From contig CAJTWL010000011.1 of NCBI GenBank assembly GCA_910579845.1, positions 14,125 to 78,124 of the forward strand: a DNA stretch of 64,000 nt. Reading direction: 5' to 3'. The translations under genes were made by a program, and so were the position numbers. This document shows positions 28,626 to 37,543 of this stretch, piece after piece (the stretch's first letter is position 1; the number at the start of each line of letters is the position of its first letter). The DNA is from an uncultured Muribaculaceae bacterium (GTDB lineage: Bacteria > Bacteroidota > Bacteroidia > Bacteroidales > Muribaculaceae). A model generated the notes under the pieces. The model was not told the origin of the DNA. It did no database searches and saw nothing but the letters and a program-made list of their open reading frames with translations.

Positions 28626-30500
28626 TCAGCGGGCTGAGGCGTGACCTTCGTAGTAGTTGATGAAGGCGTGGTTTACAAGACGGTTGCCGCCGGGAGTAGG
28701 GTAGTCGCCGGTGAAGTACCAGTCGCCGGGATGTTCCGGAATGGCTTTGTGCATCTCCCCTGTTGTCTGGTATACAATCTCGATCTCCGCGCGTATTCCC
28801 TCCGGTCTCAGCATCTCTGCGATTTTGGCTGAAATCTCTTCATCCGTGAATGAAGCGTATATCTCCTTGACATAATTCCGGATCTCCTCTTTAGGCAGCG
28901 AATACTGCTCTTTACACTTGCGATAGACGTTATCGATGACATATCGCATTCTCCGCTCCTCAAGAAGCGCCATAGCGGCTTTAAATGCTATGAATTCGCC
29001 CATTCTCGACATGTCTATACCATAGCAGTCCGGGAAACGCACTTGTGGCGAACTGGACACTATGACAAGTTTACGTGGATGCAGACGGTCGAGAATACGG
29101 ATGATTGACTGTTTCAGGGTGGTTCCGCGGACTATGCTGTCATCGATGACCACAAGGTTGTCACCAGGTCTTACAGAGCCGTAGGTTATGTCGTATACAT
29201 GTGCGGCAAGGTCGTTTCTTGTGGCTCCCTCGGCAATGAATGTACGCAGTTTTATATCCTTTATAGCAACTTTCTCGCGACGGACTCTACGTCTCAGAAT
29301 ATGGGCGATATTGTCGTCGGTGAGATTGCCCGAAGCAGAAAGATGCTGGATGTCACGTATTTTGCTTTTGATAAGGTGATCCTCGATACCCTCGACCAAT
29401 CCGTAGAATGCGACTTCGGCAGTGTTCGGTATAAAGCTGAATACAGTGTTGTCTATGTCGTGATCTATGGACTTAAGCACTTGCGGTACAAGGTAGTGCC
29501 CTAACGTTTTGCGCTCACGGTATATGTCGGCGTCTGAGCCGCGGGAGAAGTATATGCGTTCGAAACTGCATTTGCGGTTCTCCCCTTTCGGCAATATCCT
29601 GTCGAGTCTCACCGATCCGTCCCTGTCAACGACTATCGCGTCTCCGGGCTGCAGTTCCTTGACATCTGAGATGGATAGATCGAAAGCAGTCTGTATAACA
29701 GGTCGTTCGCTTGCCACTACCACTATCTCATCGTTGCTATAGTAGAAAGCCGGTCTTATGCCGTTGGGATCGCGCATGGCATACATATCACCGTTCCCGA
29801 CAATACCGCAGATAACATATCCACCGTCCCATGTGGGCGCACAACGTTTCAGCATATTGGTGACATTCAGATCTCTGGCGATGGCGTTTGCGAGGTCAAG
29901 TCCTGTCAGTCCCTCTTTTTTATGAATCTCGAACAGGCGTTCGTTTTCGCGGTCGAGCGCATGTCCGAGCTGTTCGAGAAGGATGAATGTGTCGGCATAT
30001 ATGCGTGGATGCTGACCGGTTGCGGTTATGGAATTGAAGATCTCGTCAACGTTGGTCATGTTGAAGTTGCCGCAGAGCAACATATTTCGGGAACACCAGT
30101 TGTTTCGCCGCATAAACGGGTGAACATAGTTTATTCCCGAGCGTCCGGTGGTGCTGTATCTAAGATGTCCCATGTATACCTCTCCGACAAAAGGGGTGAA
30201 TTCCGGCTTCACACCCTCGAGTCGTGCGGTTTCCATCTGTTCGTGAGCGTTTGCGAATATTCGGGTAATTGCATCGGAACCTTGAGCGCGTTCCCGGAAT
30301 ATATATTCCTCGCCGGGGGGCATGTCCAATTTAACACATCCTATTCCTGCGGCTTCCTGACCCCGGTTGTGTTCCTTTTCCATGATCAGATAGAGTTTGT
30401 TCAGACCATAGAGATGGGTACCATACTTCTCCTTATAATAGGAGAGCGGTTTGAGGAGGCGAATCATGGCGATACCGCACTCGTGTTTTATCAGTTCCAT
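28626..30500 (-). CDS. Amidophosphoribosyltransferase-type class II glutamine amidotransferase (long form)
   Basis: The 624-aa protein starts at 30498-30500, giving MELIKHE-Cys8, where Cys8 would be the N-terminal nucleophile after propeptide removal. NRGQEAAGIG and the class II glutaminase fold follow. The PRTase half has DNLVVIDDSIVRGTTLKQS, the PRPP loop of PurF. Typical PurF is about 470-505 aa; this one has an extra C-terminal region of more than 100 residues after the PRTase. It probably forms phosphoribosylamine, the first purine step, which the main operon lacks, but a related role cannot be excluded. An upstream frame to 30554 lies in the leader. Confidence 0.8.
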   Translation of the reverse strand: MELIKHECGIAMIRLLKPLSYYKEKYGTHLYGLNKLYLIMEKEHNRGQEAAGIGCVKLDMPPGEEYIFRERAQGSDAITRIFANAHEQMETARLEGVKPEFTPFVGEVYMGHLRYSTTGRSGINYVHPFMRRNNWCSRNMLLCGNFNMTNVDEIFNSITATGQHPRIYADTFILLEQLGHALDRENERLFEIHKKEGLTGLDLANAIARDLNVTNMLKRCAPTWDGGYVICGIVGNGDMYAMRDPNGIRPAFYYSNDEIVVVASERPVIQTAFDLSISDVKELQPGDAIVVDRDGSVRLDRILPKGENRKCSFERIYFSRGSDADIYRERKTLGHYLVPQVLKSIDHDIDNTVFSFIPNTAEVAFYGLVEGIEDHLIKSKIRDIQHLSASGNLTDDNIAHILRRRVRREKVAIKDIKLRTFIAEGATRNDLAAHVYDITYGSVRPGDNLVVIDDSIVRGTTLKQSIIRILDRLHPRKLVIVSSSPQVRFPDCYGIDMSRMGEFIAFKAAMALLEERRMRYVIDNVYRKCKEQYSLPKEEIRNYVKEIYASFTDEEISAKIAEMLRPEGIRAEIEIVYQTTGEMHKAIPEHPGDWYFTGDYPTPGGNRLVNHAFINYYEGHASAR

Positions 30501-30572
30501 AAAATATCTGTTAAATTTTTCTTGAAGTGTTGAGTTTCTTAAGGATTCCAACACAAACAGATTTTATGTTCA

Positions 30573-30604
30573 CAAATTTACGCATTTTGCAGATACTGAC
30601 CAAA
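30573..30604 (-). promoter_or_regulatory. Promoter of the amidophosphoribosyltransferase gene
   Basis: Minus-strand TTTG (30601-30604), 20 nt, TAAATTTG (30573-30580). The leader would be about 66 nt. This placement supports the start at 30500 rather than 30554. Confidence 0.7.
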
Positions 30605-30654
30605 ATTTTGTAAGGGCATAATTAAATGCCCAATGCGTAGTGCCCAATGACTTT

Positions 30655-30770
30655 GCCGTTATTCGACGCTTGGGAGAGGAGTTTGTCTCAAACTCCTCTC
30701 CCAATACTTGGCTCTGTTATTTCGTGGCGGCTTGGGGACAAGCTGCCCTCCCAAAAGTCGGGTAACGGCA
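30655..30770 (-). repeat. Cruciform-type intergenic repeat, copy 2 of 4 (inverted)
   Basis: This is the family in the opposite orientation. Outer arms GCCGTTA-CGAC and GTCGGGTAACGGC pair across the element. Inner hairpins are GAGAGGAGTTTG with CAAACTCCTCTC, and GGCGGCTTG with CAAGCTGCC. It is flanked by tracts related to the ATGCATAAT family (30617-30650 and 30779-30815). Confidence 0.8.
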
Positions 30771-30861
30771 AACATATTATGCATTTTAATTCTACATTGC
30801 GCATTACGCACTATATTTTGTTGTGTTCAAGAATTATCAGGCAACAGTATATCCGAGCATT

Positions 30862-31025
30862 TTATTGATCAATAAACTCAATATAGAATGGAGTACTGAC
30901 TTCCAATGCTGCAACATAAATCACCATTGAGGTTCCTTTTTTCGGCAGGTCTGCGAAACACATGGTTGCTGTTCCGTTTTCCTTATTTACAATTACAGAA
31001 GCGAAAGAATTCTTAAAGGGTGTTT
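30862..31025 (-). pseudogene. Possible C-terminal remnant of an unknown protein
   Basis: About 52 codons without a start read TPFKNSFASVIVNKENG through CFADLPKKGTSMVIYVAAL to YIEFIDQ and a stop. It looks protein-like but has no start and no match I can name. The rest of the gap to ybeY (31026-31391) is AT-rich; a 69-codon frame at 31124-31333 is not convincing. Confidence 0.3.
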
Positions 31026-31391
31026 AATAATTAGTCGATTTACACCAATAAGTTAACAATAGCCAAATACACACATATTATTTATTATTAACAAATTTTA
31101 AATTATGTTTAAGCAACTTTATAATGGCAGTGCTTGCGTTATCTCTTCTCTTGCAGCGTAAGGTTGAAAAATTTGTGAAAGGTATCTCGGACGTTGAAAT
31201 TTTTTTGATTCTGAGGGGCTTAAATTTATGTATTAATCAGTATAAGTGTTTGAAATATAAGTATGTGATAGATATTTGGGGCTTTAGGGTATTTTTTGCA
31301 TTTAGATTTCTGCGGGGTAAAAAGATGCACTAATGCCGAATAATTGTCATGCAGTTTAAAATTTGGTTGATTTTTATTATTTTTGTAGGTT

Positions 31392-31820
31392 ATGTGTACG
31401 AAGATAGATTTCATGACTGAGGGGGTTGATATGCCCGATCTTGATTTTGACAAAATCAGAAGTTGGATTGTGTCGGTCGCAGCCGATCATGGGTTCGAAG
31501 TCGCAAAACTCAACTATTGTTTCTGTGATGACCCTTATATTCTTGAAACAAATCTTAAATTTCTACAGCATGACTATTTTACAGATATCATTACTTTCGA
31601 TTACTCCAGAAAGAATGTGATATCAGGTGATATGGTTATTTCACTTGACACTGTCGCTACAAATGCGGAGTCTATCGGAGAGGCTTACAGGCGGGAACTT
31701 CTACGCGTGATCATACACGGCGTTCTGCATCTCTGTGGTATTGACGACAAAGGACCGGGTGAGCGTGAAATAATGGAGGCGGCTGAAAACAGTGCATTAA
31801 ACATGCTTGTAGATAGGTAA
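31392..31820 (+). CDS. ybeY: Endoribonuclease YbeY (rRNA maturation factor)
   Basis: The 142-aa metalloprotein acts in 16S rRNA 3' maturation and ribosome quality control. The motif HGVLHLCGIDD supplies two zinc His residues; the third ligand position, His in the E. coli form GYDH, is Asp here, as I recall in other Bacteroidota. A TAnnTTTG-type box (TATTTTTG, 31378-31385) lies 6 bp before the first ATG. The second in-frame ATG at 31413 may be the real start if the transcript begins near 31392. It is 11 bp before mnmG, probably one operon. Confidence 0.9.
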   Translation: MCTKIDFMTEGVDMPDLDFDKIRSWIVSVAADHGFEVAKLNYCFCDDPYILETNLKFLQHDYFTDIITFDYSRKNVISGDMVISLDTVATNAESIGEAYRRELLRVIIHGVLHLCGIDDKGPGEREIMEAAENSALNMLVDR

Positions 31821-31831
31821 GTAATTGACAG

Positions 31832-33715
31832 ATGAATTTCGATTTTGACGTAATTGTTATAGGAGCCGGTCACGCCGGATGTGAGGCGGCTGTTGCCTCT
31901 GCCAAATTGGGTGCAAAGACTTTGTTGATCACCAAAGATATGAACAAGGTGGCTCAAATGAGTTGTAATCCGGCTATCGGAGGTATCGCAAAAGGACAAA
32001 TAGTCAGGGAGATAGATGCGTTAGGCGGTATGATGGGAATAATCGCTGACGCTACTGCCATCCAGTTTCGGATGCTTAATCGCTCCAAAGGTCCTGCAGT
32101 ATGGAGTCCTCGTGTCCAGAGTGATCGCGCCAGGTATATTGATGCCTGGAGAAATATCCTTGACAGTGTTCAGGGGTTGTCTCTTTTTCAAGATACTGTG
32201 ACATCGCTGCTTATAGAGAATATGGCGGTGCAGGGTGTGCGTACGGCTCTCGGTGTCGAATTCAGGTCAACACAGGTTATATTGACTGCCGGCACATTCC
32301 TGAACGGACTGATGCATTTCGGTCCTGTTCAGATTGAGGGTGGACGAATTTCGGAGGATTCCGCCAAAGGTCTGACGGAGCAACTGCGCGGACTCGGATT
32401 TGTGACGGGAAGAATGAAAACCGGTACGCCGGCACGCATAGACGGACGCACGATAGACTTCTCTTTGTGTGAGGAACAGACGGGAGATCTGGATGATTTC
32501 CATAAGTTTTCCTTTATGCCCGGCGTAAAGCGGGTACTTCGGAACCGCAGTTGCTGGATTGTCCATACTAATGCAGAGGTACACCGCATTCTCAATGACA
32601 ACCTTGCGGACTCCCCTCTTTATAATGGCCAGATCAAAAGCATAGGTCCGCGTTATTGCCCGAGTATCGAGACCAAGATTGTAACATTTGCCGACAAGGA
32701 GTCGCATCAGCTTTTTCTTGAACCGGAAGGTGAGTCGACTCAGGAATATTATATCAACGGCTTCTCCAGTTCGCTGCCTTGGAAAGTACAGATGGATGCG
32801 CTTGCAAATGTCCCGGCATTGAGGGATGTGCAGTTCTATCGTCCGGGGTATGCTATAGAATATGACTTCTTTGACCCGAGGCAGTTGACTCATGACTTGC
32901 AGACACGTCTTGTTTCAGGACTTTATTTTGCCGGGCAGGTTAACGGTACGACAGGATATGAGGAAGCCGCGGCGCAAGGATTGATGGCAGGTATCAATGC
33001 CGCACGCAATGCCGGGAATCTTCCGCCTGTTGTTCTCGGACGTGAGCAGGCTTATATAGGTGTGCTTATAGATGATCTCGTCACCAAAGGTGTTGATGAG
33101 CCGTACAGGATGTTTACCTCCCGTGCCGAATTCAGAATTCTGCTTCGTCAGGATGATGCGGATGTTCGTCTGACTCCACTCGGACATGAGATAGGTCTTG
33201 CTACAGATGAGAGGTATGAGGCGCTTTGTCGCAAACTCGAGCAAAGGGATAATCTGATAGCTTTCTGTGAGAGGTTTCTGGTAAAAGGTCTGCCCGGTAC
33301 GAATGCATTCCTTGAAAAGTGCGGGACAACTCCTCTTGCATATTCGGTGAAACTCGTGGAGCTTATCAAACGTCCACAGCTGACGATCGATCTGCTTGCA
33401 TCAGAGATAAAGCCTTTGCTTATGCAGATTGAGAAGATAGAGGATGAGAGACGAGAAGAGATTGTCGAGGCTGCAGAAATCCTGATTAAATATGGAGGTT
33501 ATATTCTGAGGGAACGGGAGCTTGCCGAGAAGCAACAGAGACTTGAATATGTCAAGATCCCGTCTTCAATGGATTTTGAATCCATAAATGCGTTAAGTAC
33601 GGAAGCGCGCCAGAAGTTGACAGCCCAGCGTCCGGATACCATCGGTCAGGCTTCGCGTATTCCGGGAGTTTCACCGGCAGATATCAATGTGTTGCTGTTG
33701 CTGCTTCATAGATAA
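31832..33715 (+). CDS. mnmG: tRNA uridine-5-carboxymethylaminomethyl(34) synthesis enzyme MnmG
   Basis: The 627-aa flavoprotein (GidA) works with MnmE to modify the wobble uridine of several tRNAs. The N-terminal FAD site is VIGAGHAGCEAAVASAKLGA, and GGIAKGQIVREIDALGG and TGRMKTGTPARIDGR are family signatures. The C-terminal helical domain ends near ASRIPGVSPADINVLLLLL, used for MnmE/tRNA contact. Length is normal. In many bacteria gidA lies near the replication origin, which matches the parS-like site right after it. Confidence 0.96.
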   Translation: MNFDFDVIVIGAGHAGCEAAVASAKLGAKTLLITKDMNKVAQMSCNPAIGGIAKGQIVREIDALGGMMGIIADATAIQFRMLNRSKGPAVWSPRVQSDRARYIDAWRNILDSVQGLSLFQDTVTSLLIENMAVQGVRTALGVEFRSTQVILTAGTFLNGLMHFGPVQIEGGRISEDSAKGLTEQLRGLGFVTGRMKTGTPARIDGRTIDFSLCEEQTGDLDDFHKFSFMPGVKRVLRNRSCWIVHTNAEVHRILNDNLADSPLYNGQIKSIGPRYCPSIETKIVTFADKESHQLFLEPEGESTQEYYINGFSSSLPWKVQMDALANVPALRDVQFYRPGYAIEYDFFDPRQLTHDLQTRLVSGLYFAGQVNGTTGYEEAAAQGLMAGINAARNAGNLPPVVLGREQAYIGVLIDDLVTKGVDEPYRMFTSRAEFRILLRQDDADVRLTPLGHEIGLATDERYEALCRKLEQRDNLIAFCERFLVKGLPGTNAFLEKCGTTPLAYSVKLVELIKRPQLTIDLLASEIKPLLMQIEKIEDERREEIVEAAEILIKYGGYILRERELAEKQQRLEYVKIPSSMDFESINALSTEARQKLTAQRPDTIGQASRIPGVSPADINVLLLLLHR

Positions 33716-33725
33716 GGATAAAGAT

Positions 33726-33743
33726 TGTTCCACGTGGAACAAT
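33726..33743. promoter_or_regulatory. Perfect parS-like centromere site
   Basis: An 18-bp perfect palindrome with core TGTTCCACGTGGAACA (33727-33742). It matches the bacterial parS pattern TGTTnCACGTGnAACA bound by ParB. It starts 10 bp after mnmG. ParB would spread from such a site to organise the origin region. No parA or parB gene is in the window. Confidence 0.85.
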
Positions 33744-33848
33744 TTAAACGGATAATATTGAGATTAAAGAAATTATATTAAGAGTTTATTTTTAAACAAG
33801 CTCTAAGTGGGTGATAAAATTAATGAATATACAAATATAAAAATAGAG

Positions 33849-34376
33849 ATGATGGAGATTGAAGAATTAAAGACGATAATTCGGGATGTTCCGGATTTTC
33901 CGTCAAAGGGTATTCTTTTTAGAGACCTTACTACGATGATTAAAAATGGAGAGGCTCTGCATTTGACCGGCAAAGCACTTGCGGATATTTATCGTGATAA
34001 AGGCGTGACAAAGATAGTGGGAATTGAATCGCGCGGTTTTATCGGTGGTTCTATAATGGCTTATGAACTCGGATGCGGTTTCGTTCCGGCACGTAAGCCG
34101 GGTAAATTACCCGCAGTTACCATAAAGAAGGCTTATGCCAAAGAGTATGGTGTCGATACAATCGAGATGCATAGTGACGCTATATCGGAAGATGACGTGG
34201 TTGTGCTTCATGATGATCTGCTTGCCACCGGCGGTACCATGCGTGCCTGCTATGATCTGGTGAAGTCGATGAATCCGAAGAAAATATATATAAACTTTAT
34301 TGTTGAGCTTACAGATCTTGATGGTCGCAAGAACCTGCCTGAAGATTGCGAAGTGACTTCGCTCCTGAAATATTGA
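33849..34376 (+). CDS. apt: Adenine phosphoribosyltransferase
   Basis: The 175-aa salvage enzyme makes AMP from adenine and PRPP. Motifs are IRDVPDFPSKGILFRD near the N-terminus and the PRPP loop VVVLHDDLLATGGTMRA. The ATG at 33849 (followed at once by another ATG) gives the family-length protein; a frame from 33807 would add 14 residues rich in polar and Asn/Lys residues and is less likely. It complements the de novo purine genes nearby. Confidence 0.93.
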   Translation: MMEIEELKTIIRDVPDFPSKGILFRDLTTMIKNGEALHLTGKALADIYRDKGVTKIVGIESRGFIGGSIMAYELGCGFVPARKPGKLPAVTIKKAYAKEYGVDTIEMHSDAISEDDVVVLHDDLLATGGTMRACYDLVKSMNPKKIYINFIVELTDLDGRKNLPEDCEVTSLLKY

Positions 34377-34397
34377 AATACGGACAGGCTCATATAC

Positions 34398-34430
34398 CGG
34401 AGGCACATGATCATGTGCCTCCGTGTGTTT
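34398..34430 (+). terminator. Terminator after apt, perfect 26-bp palindrome
   Basis: CGGAGGCACATGA (34398-34410) is followed by its exact reverse complement (34411-34423) and a T-rich tail. It lies 21 bp after the apt stop and ends 28 bp before uvrC. Confidence 0.75.
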
Positions 34431-34451
34431 ATTTGTTGACATTGTTGTTTT

Positions 34452-36377
34452 ATGGATATGGAGAAGGATAAGGAAACAGAGCGTAATATATTGGCCGGTG
34501 TCGGTCGGGACATTGATGAGTTCGGTGGGTTTGAATTGGAGATCAAGCCTGACCGGACACCGCAGGATATTAGGGATAACCGCCCCGGACAGCGTCTTCG
34601 TGAGAAGATACTTGGTCTTCCTGAATCACCGGGAGTGTATATGTATCTTGATAAGACCGGTAAAGTTATTTATGTAGGCAAGGCGAAACGTCTGAAACGC
34701 CGGGTGTCATCATATTTTAACCGCAGACATGATTCAGTGCGGACGAATCTGCTCGTGCGCAACATAGTGGATATGCGTTTTATCGTTGTCGCGACAGAGG
34801 AAGACGCGCTTCTGCTGGAGAATGCGATGATAAAGGAGTATCAACCCAGGTATAATGTCCTGCTGAAAGATGACAAGTCCTATCCATGGATAGTGGTGAC
34901 CAAAGAGCTGTATCCACGTGTCTTTATGACCAGAGAGAAGGGTATTGATGCACGTTATTATGGTCCGTACAGTAATCTGCAGTCGGCTAAAACGGTATTG
35001 CAGCTTATAAGGGAAGTCTATCCTTTGCGCAGCTGCAGACATGCACTTGATGAGAAAAGTATTGCCCGCAATAAATATTCGCTTTGTCTGGATTATCATA
35101 TTCATAAATGTCTCGGACCCTGTCGTGGCTTGATAAGTCCGCATGGTTATGGCGAGTATATCGCAAGAGTGCGTCAGATCCTCAATGGTGAGACCGTAGA
35201 ACTGGAGCGTTATCTCCGTGAGGAGATGAGCAGACTCAGTGAGCAATGGAAATTTGAGGAAGCGCAGGACGTAAAGGAGAAATATGAGGCGGTCAGGAGG
35301 TATAATGCGAAGAGTGTCATCGGAGATTCGGCGTCTTTAAGCACAGATATGTTTGCATATGTCGAGAACGGGGAACGTGCGTTTGTCAACTTTATGCATC
35401 TTGCCAAAGGAGCTGTTACGCAGAGTCTGAATCTGGAGTTCCGTCTGCAGAAAACGGATGTTGCCAAAGAAGAGATACTTTCTCTTGCCATTGCGGAGAT
35501 AATGCAGCGTTTCGATCGGGAATTCAATGAGGTGATTGTGCCGTTCTTGCCGGATGTGGAGTTCAGGAATGTTCAGTTTACGGTCCCTCAGAGGGGTGAG
35601 AAGCGGAAGGTGCTTGATATCGGTGTTAAGAATGCGACGCAATATATGAACGACCGGGAACGTCAGGCAGAGAAGATGAATCCCGAGAGGGGAGTTGAGA
35701 AGCTTATGGCGCAGATGAAAAGTGATTTCAGATTAAACACGGAACCGAGACATATAGAGTGTTTTGACAACTCCAATATACAGGGCACGAATCCTGTGGC
35801 GAGTTGCGTGGTATTCCGTAACGGCAAACCTGCAAGACGAGACTATCGTCACTTCAACATCAAGACTGTGGTCGGAGCGAATGATTTTGCTTCGATGAAG
35901 GAGGTTCTTCACCGCCGCTACACCAGAATGATGGCAGAGGGTGAATCCTTGCCTCAGCTTGTGGTTGTAGATGGAGGCAAAGGTCAGTTGAGTGCCGCGG
36001 TAGAGGCATTCGATGAGATGGGAATCCGTGGGGAGGTAGCTTTGGTCGGCATTGCCAAGCGACTTGAGGAGATCTATTTTCCGGGGGATTCCCTGCCATT
36101 GTATATTGACAAGAAGTCGCAGAGTCTCAGAGTGATACAGGCGTTGCGAGATGAGGCGCACCGCTTTGGAATCACGCATCATCGTAATCGAAGATCCAAA
36201 TCTCAGATTAATAGCGAGTTGGATTCTATAATGGGAATCGGTCCCAAAACCGCGGCAACATTGATGAAGGAATTCAAAAGCGTAAAGCGGATGCGTGAGG
36301 CAACGCTTGAGCAGCTTGAGGCGGCAATAGGTAAATCCAGAGCGGTGACAGTTTATGCCCATTTTCATCAAGGATAG
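34452..36377 (+). CDS. uvrC: Excinuclease ABC subunit C
   Basis: The 641-aa nuclease makes both incisions in nucleotide excision repair with UvrA and UvrB. The N-terminal GIY-YIG domain is at about 56-95 (SPGVYMYLDKTGKVIYVGKA). A UVR motif lies at about 257-285 (EQWKFEEAQDVKEKYEAV). The RNase H-like C-terminal nuclease has HIECFDNSNIQGTNPVAS and VDGGKGQLSAA. The tail has helix-hairpin-helix repeats (SIMGIGPKTAATLMKEF). The first 50 residues, charged and acidic, are longer than in most UvrC proteins; an internal start is possible. Confidence 0.96.
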   Translation: MDMEKDKETERNILAGVGRDIDEFGGFELEIKPDRTPQDIRDNRPGQRLREKILGLPESPGVYMYLDKTGKVIYVGKAKRLKRRVSSYFNRRHDSVRTNLLVRNIVDMRFIVVATEEDALLLENAMIKEYQPRYNVLLKDDKSYPWIVVTKELYPRVFMTREKGIDARYYGPYSNLQSAKTVLQLIREVYPLRSCRHALDEKSIARNKYSLCLDYHIHKCLGPCRGLISPHGYGEYIARVRQILNGETVELERYLREEMSRLSEQWKFEEAQDVKEKYEAVRRYNAKSVIGDSASLSTDMFAYVENGERAFVNFMHLAKGAVTQSLNLEFRLQKTDVAKEEILSLAIAEIMQRFDREFNEVIVPFLPDVEFRNVQFTVPQRGEKRKVLDIGVKNATQYMNDRERQAEKMNPERGVEKLMAQMKSDFRLNTEPRHIECFDNSNIQGTNPVASCVVFRNGKPARRDYRHFNIKTVVGANDFASMKEVLHRRYTRMMAEGESLPQLVVVDGGKGQLSAAVEAFDEMGIRGEVALVGIAKRLEEIYFPGDSLPLYIDKKSQSLRVIQALRDEAHRFGITHHRNRRSKSQINSELDSIMGIGPKTAATLMKEFKSVKRMREATLEQLEAAIGKSRAVTVYAHFHQG

Positions 36378-36394
36378 GTTTTAGAAATTTGATA

Positions 36395-36476
36395 TAGGGT
36401 CCTTAGGGTCTTTAAGGTCTTTAAGGACCTTAAGGACTTTAAAGACTTTAAGAACCTTAGAGAATGCATAATTAAG
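36395..36476. repeat. 9-bp tandem array (copy 2) plus ATGCATAATT tract
   Basis: Units GGTCTTTAA, GGACCTTAA, GGACTTTAA and AGACTTTAA follow one another in register (36395-36464), then AATGCATAATT. This is the longest of the four arrays. The same pairing of the two tracts occurs at 41771-41848. Confidence 0.75.
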
Positions 36477-36550
36477 GGGTTGTAGAGAACCAAGAGGCAT
36501 ATGTCGGGCGTTTTAGATAGAAAATTAATATATAAATACAAAATTAATAT

Positions 36551-37318
36551 ATGAATACTATGAAAAAGACGATTTCAAAAGGTAGTGCGATTGCATTGTG
36601 CGCGGTAATGATGCTTTCGGGTTGTACATCAATCAAGAATACATGGGATGGAATGACACAGGCAGGGCAGGGCGCTACAGCCGGCGGAGGGATAGGTGCG
36701 GCTGTAGGCACAGGTGTCGGCGCATTGATCGGCGGCGGGAAAGGCGCATGGATCGGAGCCCTCGTAGGTGGCGCTTTAGGTGCCGGAACGGGTGCTTTGG
36801 TCGGTAATTCGATGGACAAGCAGAAGAAGGCGCTTGAGGAACAGCTTTCGCAGGTCAAGGCGCAGTCTGACCAGAATTCACAGGCGATTGATGACATCAA
36901 GGTTCAGATGGTCAAGGATCGTAACGATCTGGATGCAATCAAGGTAGTGATGGGAAATTCAGTTCTGTTCCCTACAAATTCATATAAACTTTCCAGCGAG
37001 GCTGATGCCGCATTGAATTCTCTCGCTTTCAATCTTAAACAATTCCCGAATACGGATGTGACTGTAGTCGGCTATACCGATAACACAGGTGCGGAATCCT
37101 ATAATATGACATTGTCGGAGAATCGCGCGCAAAGCGTTGTAAACTATCTTGAGGCGCACGGCATCGCCGCCGGCAGGCTGAAAGCGATAGGTAAGGGAGA
37201 GGCGGATCCTGTAGCGTCTAATTCTACTGTTCAGGGACGGGCGGAGAACCGTCGAGTCGAGATCTATATCACTGCCGACAAACAGATGATACAGCAGGCA
37301 GAGCAGGGGAAGATTTAA
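36551..37318 (+). CDS. OmpA-family lipoprotein with glycine zipper
   Basis: The 255-aa protein has a lipoprotein signal ending in LSGC (Cys22 if the second ATG at 36560 is the start, which looks better). A glycine-zipper region follows at about 40-95 (GGGIGAAVGTGVGALIGGG), of the type that inserts in membranes. The C-terminal OmpA domain (about 135-245) has DVTVVGYTDNTG and TLSENRAQSVVNYL, the peptidoglycan-binding signature. It probably anchors the outer membrane to the cell wall. Confidence 0.88.
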   Translation: MNTMKKTISKGSAIALCAVMMLSGCTSIKNTWDGMTQAGQGATAGGGIGAAVGTGVGALIGGGKGAWIGALVGGALGAGTGALVGNSMDKQKKALEEQLSQVKAQSDQNSQAIDDIKVQMVKDRNDLDAIKVVMGNSVLFPTNSYKLSSEADAALNSLAFNLKQFPNTDVTVVGYTDNTGAESYNMTLSENRAQSVVNYLEAHGIAAGRLKAIGKGEADPVASNSTVQGRAENRRVEIYITADKQMIQQAEQGKI

Positions 37319-37384
37319 AAATGTAAAATGTAGAATGCATAATGCATAATGCATAATTGAATGTGTAATGCGCAGTGCGTAATG
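37319..37384. repeat. ATGCATAAT tandem tract (copy 1)
   Basis: A 33-nt core from 37319 is shared, at 32 of 33 bases, with the reverse complement of 41816-41848. It contains two to three ATAATGC units. The rest to 37384 is a related degenerate repeat (TGTAATGCGCAGTGCGTAAT). Confidence 0.75.
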
Positions 37385-37543
37385 AGGGTTTAAGGAATAA
37401 AAAATTTGGGGTGAAGCGGTTCGCTCCAAGTTTTTTTCGTAATTTTGCAGCGAATAAGGTAAAAGATAAAGGTAGAATTGGGATCTTGGTGATTGAAAGT
37501 TATTTAAGGTCATGAGTTCAGTTTCAAGAGAGGGATCCCGTTA

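Noticed and set aside
31124..31333. A 69-codon frame between the PurF-like gene and ybeY
   Set aside because: Composition is Phe/Lys/Ile-rich as expected from AT-rich non-coding DNA, with no recognisable ribosome site or motif.
31392..31820. YbeY as inactive because the third His ligand is missing
   Set aside because: An Asp occupies that position, and I recall the same substitution in other Bacteroidota YbeY proteins, so loss of function is not supported.
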